Assembly: GCA_937935205.1 (NCBI GenBank)
Contig: CALGXU010000088.1
Span: 1 to 52,093, forward strand
Direction: 5' to 3'
DNA length: 52,093 nt
Source of the DNA: an uncultured Rothia sp.
Lineage (GTDB): Bacteria; Actinomycetota; Actinomycetes; Actinomycetales; Micrococcaceae
This document shows, piece after piece, positions 23,115 through 29,469 of the stretch; positions within the stretch are counted from its first letter, which is position 1; each line of letters begins with the position of its first letter. A program made the translations under genes and the position numbers. The notes under the pieces are model-generated. The model saw nothing but the letters and a program-made list of their open reading frames with translations, searched no databases and was not told where the DNA came from.

Positions 23115-23521
23115 CAGTTCTCATCTCCGCTCGTCTGAAGGTCAATGTCCGGCAGCAGTTCTTCAGGACGGAACGCAACCTTATAGTGGAACGTATCGAC
23201 ATCAGAGCCGTCCATCTGCTCCACGAAGTACGTCACGTTGTCACTAATCCCGAGGTAGTGCTTCTTGTACTCACTGTCGCCAGTCTTGCAGGTGACTTCC
23301 AGCTGGTTGTCTTCTTTGTCCTTCGTGATCGAGCACAAACCCTCAATCGACAGAAGGTACTTATCCGTGATGCCATTTACGAACACAATGCGTCGCATCA
23401 CCTTGAAGTTGTCGCTCTCATAGCTGATGTTCCGGGAAGCCGTATCAGCCGCGTTACACGCAGCCAACGAAAGCGCCGCAGCAACAGCAACGACAGACCC
23501 GATAATCTTACTCTTCTTCAT
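23114..23521 (-). CDS. Phage-encoded lipoprotein (beta-sandwich type)
   Basis: About 135 residues. Signal peptide with a lipobox (LSLAAC; lipid-modified Cys at about 22), then a beta-rich domain with a conserved pattern (ESDNFKVMRRIVFVNG; KYLLSIEGLCSI; YKKHYLGISDNVTYFVEQ) that I recall from lipoproteins of other actinophages. It would be anchored to the outer face of the host membrane, a place where phages put superinfection-exclusion proteins. The ATG at 23521 is preferred over 23524. Confidence 0.85.
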   Translation of the reverse strand: MKKSKIIGSVVAVAAALSLAACNAADTASRNISYESDNFKVMRRIVFVNGITDKYLLSIEGLCSITKDKEDNQLEVTCKTGDSEYKKHYLGISDNVTYFVEQMDGSDVDTFHYKVAFRPEELLPDIDLQTSGDEN

Positions 23522-23530
23522 CATTTCTCC

Positions 23531-23707
23531 TTAGACGTGAACACCATAGTAAAAGACACAGCCAGCAAGGCAAGCAAGAGACACACAGAGCATAATCGTG
23601 CCAGCCGCAACAACCTTAGCGCCCCACTTGTAGACCTCATCGAGCATCATCCCGAGAAGTGCCACTGCAAAGCCGAGGATAAGTAGCCCAACAGCAAAAG
23701 TCAACAC
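23531..23707 (-). CDS. Two-pass small membrane protein
   Basis: 58 residues from a GTG that overlaps the previous stop (TAGTG). Two hydrophobic stretches (FAVGLLILGFAVALLGMML and VVAAGTIMLCVSLACLAGCVF). It sits right before the lipoprotein gene and is probably co-expressed. Not recognised. Confidence 0.6.
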   Translation of the reverse strand: MLTFAVGLLILGFAVALLGMMLDEVYKWGAKVVAAGTIMLCVSLACLAGCVFYYGVHV

Positions 23708-24210
23708 TACTTCTCATCTCCCTTCTTCGTAAACAGTTTCATAAAGTCGTGATCGTCTTGATGTTGCTTCAAAAACAGATTGTTCGCAACAGCCAGCAAA
23801 CCAATAGGCTTAAGCTCATTCTCCACATCAAGGAAGAAGTTACGGTACTTGATGAACCGACCGTCAAGAACCGTCTCACCGTTCACAGCGTCACGGCACT
23901 TTTGCAGCGCATTGTTGTGTCGCTCGGCAATGTCGTTGATCTCTGGTTGACGGAAAGCGACAGACATTGCCTCCTGCTCCAAGTGGTTACCACCTTGGAT
24001 GGTTTCGATAAAGTCAGCCGAGCCTTCCCAGACAAAGGACTCATCAGCTGGGATAAACCAACCGTCGCATGCCTTTACAAAGCTGAATGTGCCTTCCTCG
24101 AAAAACTCAAGATCGACAATCCAACCGGCAGGAAGTTCATCCAGAGCAGCTTCAAGCACCTCTGTATTATGAACCAGATCAATATGGTCCGTATCAACTG
24201 AAACAATCAT
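23707..24210 (-). CDS. Unrecognised protein with W-motif N-terminal half
   Basis: 167 residues, acidic; the first half includes LPAGWIVDLEFFEEG and ACDGWFIPADESF (related to the small-protein family theme), followed by a long helical part. Its start overlaps the upstream gene by 4 nt. Not recognised. Confidence 0.65.
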   Translation of the reverse strand: MIVSVDTDHIDLVHNTEVLEAALDELPAGWIVDLEFFEEGTFSFVKACDGWFIPADESFVWEGSADFIETIQGGNHLEQEAMSVAFRQPEINDIAERHNNALQKCRDAVNGETVLDGRFIKYRNFFLDVENELKPIGLLAVANNLFLKQHQDDHDFMKLFTKKGDEK

Positions 24211-24737
24211 TTTGCTTCCAACCTTTCATAGCGTTCCATGCTGTCAAAACCATCGAGTATGCCAAGAATACGCGGATGTTTGCTAAATCTTGAGAGATGT
24301 TCTGTATCAGGATTGCCAGCAACACCCTCAAAGAACCCGAGGATGTAGTCATCGGCCCACTTCCTGTACTCGGCAGCGCCCCGAATGTCCGCATCCAACA
24401 CACGGTTCTTCAGCATGGCATCGTAGCCATACTCATCTGATAGGGCGACCCTCCACACGTGCTTTAGAAGACTGATCGAGTCTTCTTCACCGACAATCGT
24501 GAGCTTACCTGTGTATGCATCAGATGCTAGGCACGTCAGGCAATCGTACATCTCAGCAATGCTCTTCAATGCCTCGTTGATAGCCCTTGCGTCCGAGTGA
24601 TCTCGGTAAATCGCGTAGTACTCTGCCTGGCCTGGGCGCTTGTACTCGACACCGCACTCGTCCTTCAGCACGTCATTGCCAAGAACGAACTCACCTCTAC
24701 GGAAGAACCACGCTGCCGATTCAATAGGGTGCCTCAT
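24207..24737 (-). CDS. Unrecognised protein
   Basis: 176 residues, acidic, mostly helical, with a CLTC pair at the middle and several Trp/Tyr. Coupled by overlap (TAATG) to the 53-aa gene upstream. No family recognised. Confidence 0.6.
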   Translation of the reverse strand: MRHPIESAAWFFRRGEFVLGNDVLKDECGVEYKRPGQAEYYAIYRDHSDARAINEALKSIAEMYDCLTCLASDAYTGKLTIVGEEDSISLLKHVWRVALSDEYGYDAMLKNRVLDADIRGAAEYRKWADDYILGFFEGVAGNPDTEHLSRFSKHPRILGILDGFDSMERYERLEAK

Positions 24738-24898
24738 TATACCTCCATCAATTCGTATTTCTCAAAATAGAACAACTTATTGTATTTGTTCGTTAGCCAC
24801 TCTACTTCAGACTGAGCTTCAATAGGGTTATCTACCACCCCAAAGAAGCTGTCATCTTCGTTAAAGATGACACAAATGCTCCAAGGTGCTCCGTACAT
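24737..24898 (-). CDS. Unrecognised small protein (53 aa)
   Basis: 53 residues from the ATG at 24898 (MYGAPWSICVIFNED). It fills a gap that would otherwise be unexplained and its TAA overlaps the next ATG (TAATG), so it is a credible gene. Contains acidic and aromatic residues. Not recognised. Confidence 0.55.
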   Translation of the reverse strand: MYGAPWSICVIFNEDDSFFGVVDNPIEAQSEVEWLTNKYNKLFYFEKYELMEV

Positions 24899-24900
24899 GC

Positions 24901-25077
24901 TCAACCCTCCACAAACTTCACAAGAAGGCTAATAAGAAGAATGACGCAGCCAGCGTCCAACACAGCGTTAATCATGTGGTTTTGGTCCCGCTTCGGCCCA
25001 TTACGAAACATCTTCGCGTTAATAGCCCACATAGCAAACCAAGCACAGACAATAATGATTTGCGCAATAGTAAACAT
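24901..25077 (-). CDS. Two-pass small membrane protein
   Basis: 58 residues from the ATG at 25077 (MFTIAQIIIVCAWFAMWAIN), coupled to the previous stop. Hydrophobic segments at the N- and C-terminal halves. Membrane protein of unknown role. Confidence 0.6.
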   Translation of the reverse strand: MFTIAQIIIVCAWFAMWAINAKMFRNGPKRDQNHMINAVLDAGCVILLISLLVKFVEG

Positions 25078-25262
25078 TATGCTGCTACCTCCAATGCAAT
25101 CTGCACAATGTAGCAAATTGCGACAATACCGGCGCTAACGGAGGCCAGTACATCGGGCCAGATTCTAAAGCCCTCAATACCCTTCTTGAACCGTGCAAGT
25201 AGCGCGAAAGCGACACTAACACCGGCCCAGACGACAGCTAGGACAAGATGAAAAGCAGTCAT
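25077..25262 (-). CDS. Two-pass small membrane protein
   Basis: 61 residues from the ATG at 25262 (MTAFHLVLAVVWAGVSVAFALL), with GGAAGG upstream. Two transmembrane helices separated by a basic loop. Overlaps the end of the zinc-like gene upstream by 47 nt. Function unknown. Confidence 0.6.
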   Translation of the reverse strand: MTAFHLVLAVVWAGVSVAFALLARFKKGIEGFRIWPDVLASVSAGIVAICYIVQIALEVAA

Positions 25263-25503
25263 TACCAACCTTCCTTTCGATAGTTACCTGTTTAGTAATA
25301 GGGTCAACCGCGACGGTTAGAACATGGGTATGGGGGTGCCAATCAAGGGGTATTTCAACCTCTACCTCAAAAGGCTCCGTCTCATTCCAAGCCAAGTCCA
25401 GCTGGTTCAGAAGTGCGAGACGCATAGGAACGGGCAAATCAGGACAAAGCGAGGCAATACCCCCGGGTGAGAACTTAAACTCCGGTCTTGTTAGCTTAGC
25501 CAT
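25216..25503 (-). CDS. Small protein with Cys-rich C-terminus
   Basis: 95 residues from the ATG at 25503 (MAKLTRPEFKF), overlapping the zinc-ribbon stop by 8 nt. Middle contains HPHTHVLTVAVDP; the end is CFSSCPSCRLGRC, a Cys cluster. Possibly metal-binding. Not recognised. Confidence 0.6.
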   Translation of the reverse strand: MAKLTRPEFKFSPGGIASLCPDLPVPMRLALLNQLDLAWNETEPFEVEVEIPLDWHPHTHVLTVAVDPITKQVTIERKVGNDCFSSCPSCRLGRC

Positions 25504-25609
25504 GATATGAACACCCACAGTACCAGCACAAGACATTAGGTTTTTCAGTGCAGTAATCACAGTCCCACGCAATATACGGGTTTTCTGCACACTTATCACA
25601 CCAGGCCAT
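25496..25609 (-). CDS. 37-residue zinc-ribbon microprotein
   Basis: Only 37 codons, from the ATG at 25609 coupled to the previous stop (TGATG). Three Cys pairs at 4/7, 17/20 and 28/31 (WCDKC, CDYC, CWYC) plus Cys33. It fits a metal-binding microprotein, as in small phage zinc ribbons. Function unknown. Confidence 0.6.
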   Translation of the reverse strand: MAWCDKCAENPYIAWDCDYCTEKPNVLCWYCGCSYHG

Positions 25610-25959
25610 CAGTACCCCTTATGAAGCAGGAACACATGATCGAGATGAAGCAGGATACTCACGAACATCTCATCGTGGGTACGATCACCCCCGTAACCAC
25701 TCACCCATCCGTCGTTACGTAGCATCCACTCGACACCACCGATCACGATGATGGACCCTGCAACCATGTCACGTACGTCTTCAGGTGTGGTGATCGTAAT
25801 ACCCGTGTACTTACCGCTCTGGTCGTTCAGCTTAAAAGGCTCTTCGTTGTTATGCAGCACTTTGTGCAGACCAACCTTCGCGGTGTTAACCTCAAAAAGA
25901 GCTTCTTCTAGGTCAGAGTATGCCCGCGTGTACCCTGCCAGTGTTTCCTCGATGTTCAT
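25609..25959 (-). CDS. Small protein of the W-x-S paralogue family
   Basis: 116 residues: helical N-terminus, then VAGSIIVIGGVEWMLRNDGWVSGYGG and 'T-H-D-E-M-F-V-S-I-L' near the end, the same order as in the paralogues nearby. Function unknown. Confidence 0.6.
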   Translation of the reverse strand: MNIEETLAGYTRAYSDLEEALFEVNTAKVGLHKVLHNNEEPFKLNDQSGKYTGITITTPEDVRDMVAGSIIVIGGVEWMLRNDGWVSGYGGDRTHDEMFVSILLHLDHVFLLHKGY

Positions 25960-25961
25960 TG

Positions 25962-26189
25962 TTAAAACCTCCTAAAGTTTGTTGTTGTATAAAAGACGCG
26001 GTGGCCGAAGTCAATGACCTCGTAGTTGTGTTCTCGACAAAGCTGTTCCATAGTTTCTTCGCTGTAGTAGTTTCCCTTGTTGTCGAGCCAGTAGTAGGTC
26101 AGCTCACCTAGGACCAGGAAGAAGGACTTGTGTAGTCGTTCGACACGGATGCAGGCACCGCTACTGAGGTTGCGTAGAACTGACATCAT
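25962..26189 (-). CDS. Small protein of the W-x-S paralogue family
   Basis: 75 residues. Starts MMSVLRNLSSGACI; the later part has GELTYYWLDNKGNYYSEETMEQLC, the family's Trp plus 'S-E-E' helix, and VIDFG. Overlaps the upstream membrane gene. Function unknown. Confidence 0.55.
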   Translation of the reverse strand: MMSVLRNLSSGACIRVERLHKSFFLVLGELTYYWLDNKGNYYSEETMEQLCREHNYEVIDFGHRVFYTTTNFRRF

Positions 26190-26401
26190 TAGTACCCTAC
26201 AACCCTTCCTACACCATCAATAATCAATCCAAGCCCTAAAAGGAACAATGACAGTGCAGCCATACCGACAGCCACGGCCAAGACCTTATCAGTTATGTAA
26301 TCATAACCAGAGTCCCACACTTCGTAAGCGATAACCGCCAGGATAAGCGTGACAGAAAAACATAGCACGCTTGCCACAATAAGACCAATCCCTACTCCCA
26401 T
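26189..26401 (-). CDS. Small membrane protein
   Basis: About 70 residues from the ATG at 26401 (or 26413), with two hydrophobic helices (GIGLIVASVLCFSVTLILAV; AVAVGMAALSLFLLGLGLII). It overlaps the end of the upstream gene. Membrane role unknown. Confidence 0.6.
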   Translation of the reverse strand: MGVGIGLIVASVLCFSVTLILAVIAYEVWDSGYDYITDKVLAVAVGMAALSLFLLGLGLIIDGVGRVVGY

Positions 26402-26402
26402 G

Positions 26403-26714
26403 TCACATCCCATTATGCACAATCTTCGGCTTGACAAACTGCTCGCGCATAAGGTTAGCGAACTGTGAGTGAGTGTATGCCTCTCCAATGTATGTAATCC
26501 ACGGCTTTTGATCGGATGTCTCTAGGATACGAAACACCTCCCAGTTTTCAACGATGATGAGTGTTCCGGTATTAAGCTCTTGAGCGTCTGCAACAAACAG
26601 TTCGCCGTTGTTGTCAATGCACTCAAACTGTGTGCCTGTCAGCTCAGTGAAATCATTTTCGAGCTTCTTACGGAACTCTTCGACAGCATCGTCAATCATC
26701 TTCTGAATGTCCAT
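26403..26714 (-). CDS. Small protein of the W-x-S paralogue family
   Basis: 103 residues: helical N-terminal third, then NTGTLIIVENWEVFRIL and 'Y-T-H-S-Q-F-A-N-L-M-R-E' near the end, the family pattern. GGAG upstream. Function unknown. Confidence 0.6.
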   Translation of the reverse strand: MDIQKMIDDAVEEFRKKLENDFTELTGTQFECIDNNGELFVADAQELNTGTLIIVENWEVFRILETSDQKPWITYIGEAYTHSQFANLMREQFVKPKIVHNGM

Positions 26715-26728
26715 TGTTCTCCTTTGCG

Positions 26729-26968
26729 TTAGACGTGAGGGCTGTAGATAACTTCGACAACCTGGTTGGGTTGTTCAATGCGTTGCAGCATATCTTCGAT
26801 TGTGATGCTTTCATCATTGCAGTTCACCCACTGCTTGTCGTGCTTGAGCATCCATACTTGGTTGGTGGGCTTTCGCAAGCGTACGACAGTGCCAGTATCA
26901 AGCAGGCACTCGTAAGTGATCCAATGGCCTGTTGAGATGCAAAACTTAGTGTTCAGTAGGTCGTCCAC
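26729..26968 (-). CDS. First gene of the minus-strand block (paralogue family-like)
   Basis: 79 residues from a GTG at 26968 with AAAGGAG upstream. Contains DTGTVVRLRKP and 'VNCNDESITIEDMLQRI', a variant of the family theme. Directly after the block promoter at 27002-27030. Function unknown. Confidence 0.6.
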   Translation of the reverse strand: MDDLLNTKFCISTGHWITYECLLDTGTVVRLRKPTNQVWMLKHDKQWVNCNDESITIEDMLQRIEQPNQVVEVIYSPHV

Positions 26969-27001
26969 GAATTCTCCTTTGCGTTTGGTGTTGATGCTTT
27001 A

Positions 27002-27030
27002 AGCATAGAAGGGTAGACGGTTAAAGTCAA
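27002..27030 (-). promoter_or_regulatory. Promoter of the leftward block
   Basis: Minus strand: -35 TTGACT (27025-27030), 17-bp spacer, -10 TATGCT (27002-27007), with AAAGGAG and the GTG of the first gene some 35 nt on. Divergent to the early promoters. Confidence 0.75.
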
Positions 27031-27306
27031 CAAGATAGCGTGTGATCTGACCCACTCTTTAGACCCCACCACCCCCGCATACACAAACGGGTATGACACC
27101 CCCTCCCTCTCTCCCTCTGAAAAGCATATGATTTTTTATTCATTGCTTTGCATACTTATTCATGCACTGTCAAGCACTCTACCCGCTAATTCCTACCAAC
27201 CTACAAACCAAACCCCAATACACCAACCAAACCCCGGACCAACCCTAAAACGTGACCTGCCCCACACAAAAACCAACCTCGGGCCAACCATAGGACACCT
27301 AACGAA

Positions 27307-27326
27307 AGTTAGGTATACCTAAGTTA
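27307..27326. promoter_or_regulatory. Operator-like box 1 (AGTTAGGTATACCTAAGTTA)
   Basis: 20-bp element containing the perfect 14-bp palindrome TTAGGTATACCTAA. Resembles part of the DtxR/IdeR type consensus but with a shorter spacer, so the regulator is unknown. An inverted copy lies at 27340-27359 (18 of 20 bases the same when reverse complemented). Confidence 0.6.
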
Positions 27327-27339
27327 ACCACCCTCTCCC

Positions 27340-27359
27340 TAACTTAGGCTTACCTAACT
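27340..27359. promoter_or_regulatory. Operator-like box 2 (inverted copy of box 1)
   Basis: TAACTTAGGCTTACCTAACT, reverse complement AGTTAGGTAAGCCTAAGTTA. Centre-to-centre distance to box 1 is about 33-35 bp. Two nearly identical sites in the divergent region fit a regulatory or initiator protein acting as two dimers. Confidence 0.6.
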
Positions 27360-27400
27360 AAACTACACCTCACCTCACTCACCTTGCCCTCAACTCACAC

Positions 27401-27440
27401 AACGAACTGCAACGAACTGCAACCAACTACAAGCAACTAA
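27401..27440. repeat. Four tandem 10-bp iteron-like repeats
   Basis: AACGAACTGC twice without gap, then AACCAACTAC and AAGCAACTAA, all in register with one helical turn. Such arrays bind initiator proteins in phage and plasmid origins. Directly next to the AT-rich stretch. Confidence 0.65.
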
Positions 27441-27480
27441 CTATCTAGCTACCCGCCGAAAACGTCTCACGTAAAACCCC

Positions 27481-27735
27481 CTAATTTTTCCTACACATAA
27501 AGTAAATTACATACCTAGCAATGTAATTTCACACATAATCTGTATGTAGTACCCAAAAATAATAATAATGTAAAGTACATATAAACAAGTAAATCCCTAT
27601 GATAATGTAATATATATGTGTAGTATGTATATATGTATTGTATGTATGTAATTGTAAAACGTGTTACCTAGGCGTACGTGTTAAGAAGGAGTTAACGCTG
27701 TTAACTTTACATGTAAACCATTGCCATGTAAATTA
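27481..27735. other. AT-rich stretch with repeated ATGTAA hexamers (origin candidate)
   Basis: ATGTAA or TTACAT occurs at 27507, 27521, 27568, 27605, 27646, 27707, 27711 and 27726, including the 12-bp palindrome TTTACATGTAAA (27706-27717). The strongly AT-rich sequence could be the unwinding element next to the iterons. Function is inferred. Confidence 0.55.
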
Positions 27736-28159
27736 TTCCCCCTGAATTGTCCTGTCATTTCACCTAAGCCATTCTCAGCGACTTTTACCCCCTCAAGGCT
27801 ACCCACATACCACTAGGCCCCTAAAAGTCCCTCAAACAGCCTTCTAGGCCCCTTAAACACGATGCTATCCACCTACCCACACCCACCAACCCCCTAAAAC
27901 ACACCCCTACCACCAACCAAGGCCCCGCGTCTAGCACACAAACCCACACCATGCAACACGTGTCCATATATCGGACTGTAAAGTAACCACCCATGCATAC
28001 TAACACAACAAAGTAACCACTATCACACCCCCCTAGCGTTGACAACGCCTAACCACAGTGTTATCGCGTACGCGCGCGTTAAGAGTAAGGAAGCAAGGGC
28101 ACGGCCTGTCGCCTAATAACCAAGGCCCCACAATGTGACGCACAACACCATTTATCAAG

Positions 28160-28188
28160 TTAACAACACACTCCCTAGCCACTAGTCT
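28160..28188 (+). promoter_or_regulatory. Early promoter P1
   Basis: -35 TTAACA (28160-28165), 17-bp spacer, -10 TAGTCT (28183-28188), followed by TTAAGTATCGG and A/C-rich leader AAACAAACAA. The same -10 plus leader is repeated before the gene at 31284. Confidence 0.65.
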
Positions 28189-28233
28189 TTAAGTATCGGC
28201 AAACAAACAAACAACCGAAAGGAAAGGCCGAAA

Positions 28234-28428
28234 ATGAGAACCTCGTTCGCGTGCGACCTTGAGACGATGGAACGCCTCGCCAGCTTTGAACGTGACTACC
28301 AGGAACGCTATTTCCTGCCTGTCGATAGCGCACGCTGCGCGGCCATTCACCGCGAACACGAAAACCGCTGTTGCAGCACTGACCGCGCTGGGGCGTTCGA
28401 TCAACAAGTGACGGACAACACAGTTTAG
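28234..28428 (+). CDS. First early gene; unrecognised small protein
   Basis: 64 residues, charged, with Cys at several positions (CAAIHREHENRCC). Starts at an ATG after GAAAGGAAAGG. Its stop lies inside the inverted repeat of the next promoter. Not recognised. Confidence 0.65.
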   Translation: MRTSFACDLETMERLASFERDYQERYFLPVDSARCAAIHREHENRCCSTDRAGAFDQQVTDNTV

Positions 28429-28461
28429 CGGGTTGACAACAAGCCAGCAACCCGCTAAACT
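28422..28461 (+). promoter_or_regulatory. Early promoter P2 spanned by a 14-bp inverted repeat
   Basis: -35 TTGACA (28433-28438), 17-bp spacer, -10 TAAACT (28456-28461). The arms AGTTTAGCGGGTTG (28422-28435) and CAACCCGCTAAACT (28448-28461) are perfect reverse complements and overlap the -35 and -10. Either a promoter under an operator or a combined terminator-promoter. Confidence 0.72.
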
Positions 28462-28498
28462 GAGAGTATCAACAAAGACAAGCCGAAAGGTGAAACCA

Positions 28499-28714
28499 AT
28501 GATCCGACTCACCATTGACGATGAAGCCCGCGCCCTGTCGGCATGGGCACACGCCGAAACCTTGTACGTAGGCGAAGACGTTATTTTTGCCCCGCGTTGG
28601 GCATCACACGTTTGGCTTGCATCTGATGGGCATCTCTACTTTGCAAATGGTAGTGACCTCCTATTCATGGGCACTAGCGAGTCCGGCCCTGACCGGCTCA
28701 AAGAATTGTACTAA
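28499..28714 (+). CDS. Unrecognised small protein
   Basis: 71 residues from the ATG at 28499 (MIRLTIDDEARAL), with GCCGAAAGG about 8 nt upstream. Contains ASHVWLASDGHLYF near the middle, loosely like the small-protein family of the other arm. Not recognised. Confidence 0.6.
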   Translation: MIRLTIDDEARALSAWAHAETLYVGEDVIFAPRWASHVWLASDGHLYFANGSDLLFMGTSESGPDRLKELY

Positions 28715-28744
28715 CAAACAACACAACACAGAAAGACAACAAAA

Positions 28745-29038
28745 ATGCGAAACACAACATACGCGACTGTTACCGAGTGGACTGAATACCGTACCCCTAG
28801 CGGTGGTTGGTCCAAAGTGCGACACGATGAAACCACGAAAGATTTCAAGCCGCATAATCTTGACTTTTTCTTCCAAGCCGAGTTTCCCGGCGAACGTCGG
28901 CAATACAGTTACTTCAGTCAAGGCTATTTGCCTTACCGTGTGACTGTCCCGTCGCCCGATGGCCGCGAGCGCCGCGTGTATCATTTCAACTACTACACCG
29001 GCCCGCGTGAGATTGTCACGTACACGTACGAAGATTAA
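28745..29038 (+). CDS. Unrecognised aromatic-rich protein
   Basis: 97 residues, Tyr/Phe-rich, with repeated charged turns (TPSGGWSKV; RRQYSYFSQGY; YYTGPREIVTYTYED). No signal or membrane segment. Followed by a tRNA-like RNA element. Confidence 0.6.
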   Translation: MRNTTYATVTEWTEYRTPSGGWSKVRHDETTKDFKPHNLDFFFQAEFPGERRQYSYFSQGYLPYRVTVPSPDGRERRVYHFNYYTGPREIVTYTYED

Positions 29039-29050
29039 TAGTCTTCAACT

Positions 29051-29100
29051 TCCCGGCCCTAACGGTGGGTTTCAGGTTGGTTCAATTCCAACGCCGGGAA
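29051..29100 (+). ncRNA. tRNA-like RNA lacking an anticodon arm (element A)
   Basis: Acceptor-like stem TCCCGGC (29051-29057) with GCCGGGA (29093-29099), discriminator A; a D-arm-like segment with TAACGGT (29058-29069); perfect T arm GTTGG-TTCAATT-CCAAC (29076-29092). Only six bases (29070-29075) stand where the anticodon arm and variable loop would be. No CCA is encoded. A hairpin (29104-29119) and a ribosome site follow. Confidence 0.65.
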
Positions 29101-29103
29101 CGA

Positions 29104-29119
29104 TGCGACACAAGTCGCA
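29104..29119 (+). repeat. Hairpin just after tRNA-like element A
   Basis: Six-bp stem TGCGAC/GTCGCA with loop ACAA, three bases after the discriminator of the tRNA-like RNA. Would be at the 5' end of the downstream message if the tRNA-like unit is cut off. Confidence 0.55.
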
Positions 29120-29151
29120 CAAACCAACAACAAACCGAAAGGTTAATTGAC

Positions 29152-29409
29152 ATGGCACACACGTTCAAGACGGACCCTTGGCACGTCAAGGAAGCAAGGG
29201 GCACGGCGTGGCATCCCACGCAGTTCGCCCGTGAACACTCGCCCTACACTAAGGCGCGCCGTGACCTGAGCAAGCGCATTAGGGCACGTGAGCGCCGCGA
29301 AATGGACCGTATCGCCCGCGATATTGAGGCATGGGGCGATTACTTCCCTACCGGCGCGACACTGCGAGAGTTCGCAAGCGATAGCGACCGCGATAGCTGG
29401 CAGTTCTAA
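29152..29409 (+). CDS. Unrecognised small basic protein
   Basis: 85 residues, starting at the ATG at 29152 after ACCGAAAGG. Arg/Glu-rich helix (RARERREMDRIARDIEAWGD) suggests a nucleic acid- or protein-binding role. Not recognised. Confidence 0.6.
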   Translation: MAHTFKTDPWHVKEARGTAWHPTQFAREHSPYTKARRDLSKRIRARERREMDRIARDIEAWGDYFPTGATLREFASDSDRDSWQF

Positions 29410-29422
29410 CCAATAACCCCTA

Positions 29423-29448
29423 GGGACGGGGGTTAACGCCCCCGTCCC
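29423..29448 (+). repeat. Strong GC-rich hairpin upstream of the 29470 gene
   Basis: 10-bp stem GGGACGGGGG/CCCCCGTCCC with a 6-nt loop, no U-run. Possibly an mRNA stability element or attenuator between early genes. Confidence 0.5.
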
Positions 29449-29469
29449 CATACAGAAAGACTAGAGACA

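Larger units (their letters stand above)
27031..28159. other. Divergent non-coding control region (about 1.1 kb)
   Basis: No credible gene; the short frames here lack ribosome sites or normal composition. The plus strand is markedly G-poor and A/C-rich at about 27190-27460 and 27850-28000. AT-rich centre at about 27480-27740. It contains paired operator-like boxes, iterons, repeated hexamers and a palindrome GCGTTGACAACGC (28037-28049) that overlaps a possible -35 (28039-28044). Likely replication origin and switch region. Confidence 0.7.

Noticed and set aside
27128..27322. 64-codon plus-strand frame in the control region
   Set aside because: Asn/Pro/Thr-biased composition from A/C-rich DNA, no ribosome site and it ends in an operator-like box.
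27307..27359. Boxes as true DtxR/IdeR sites
   Set aside because: The spacer between TTAGG and CCTAA is four bases instead of the nine of the classical consensus, so a metal regulator cannot be claimed.
27821..28045. 74-codon minus-strand frame in the control region
   Set aside because: No ribosome site, Gly/Cys/Val-heavy composition from C-rich DNA, and located inside the non-coding divergent region.
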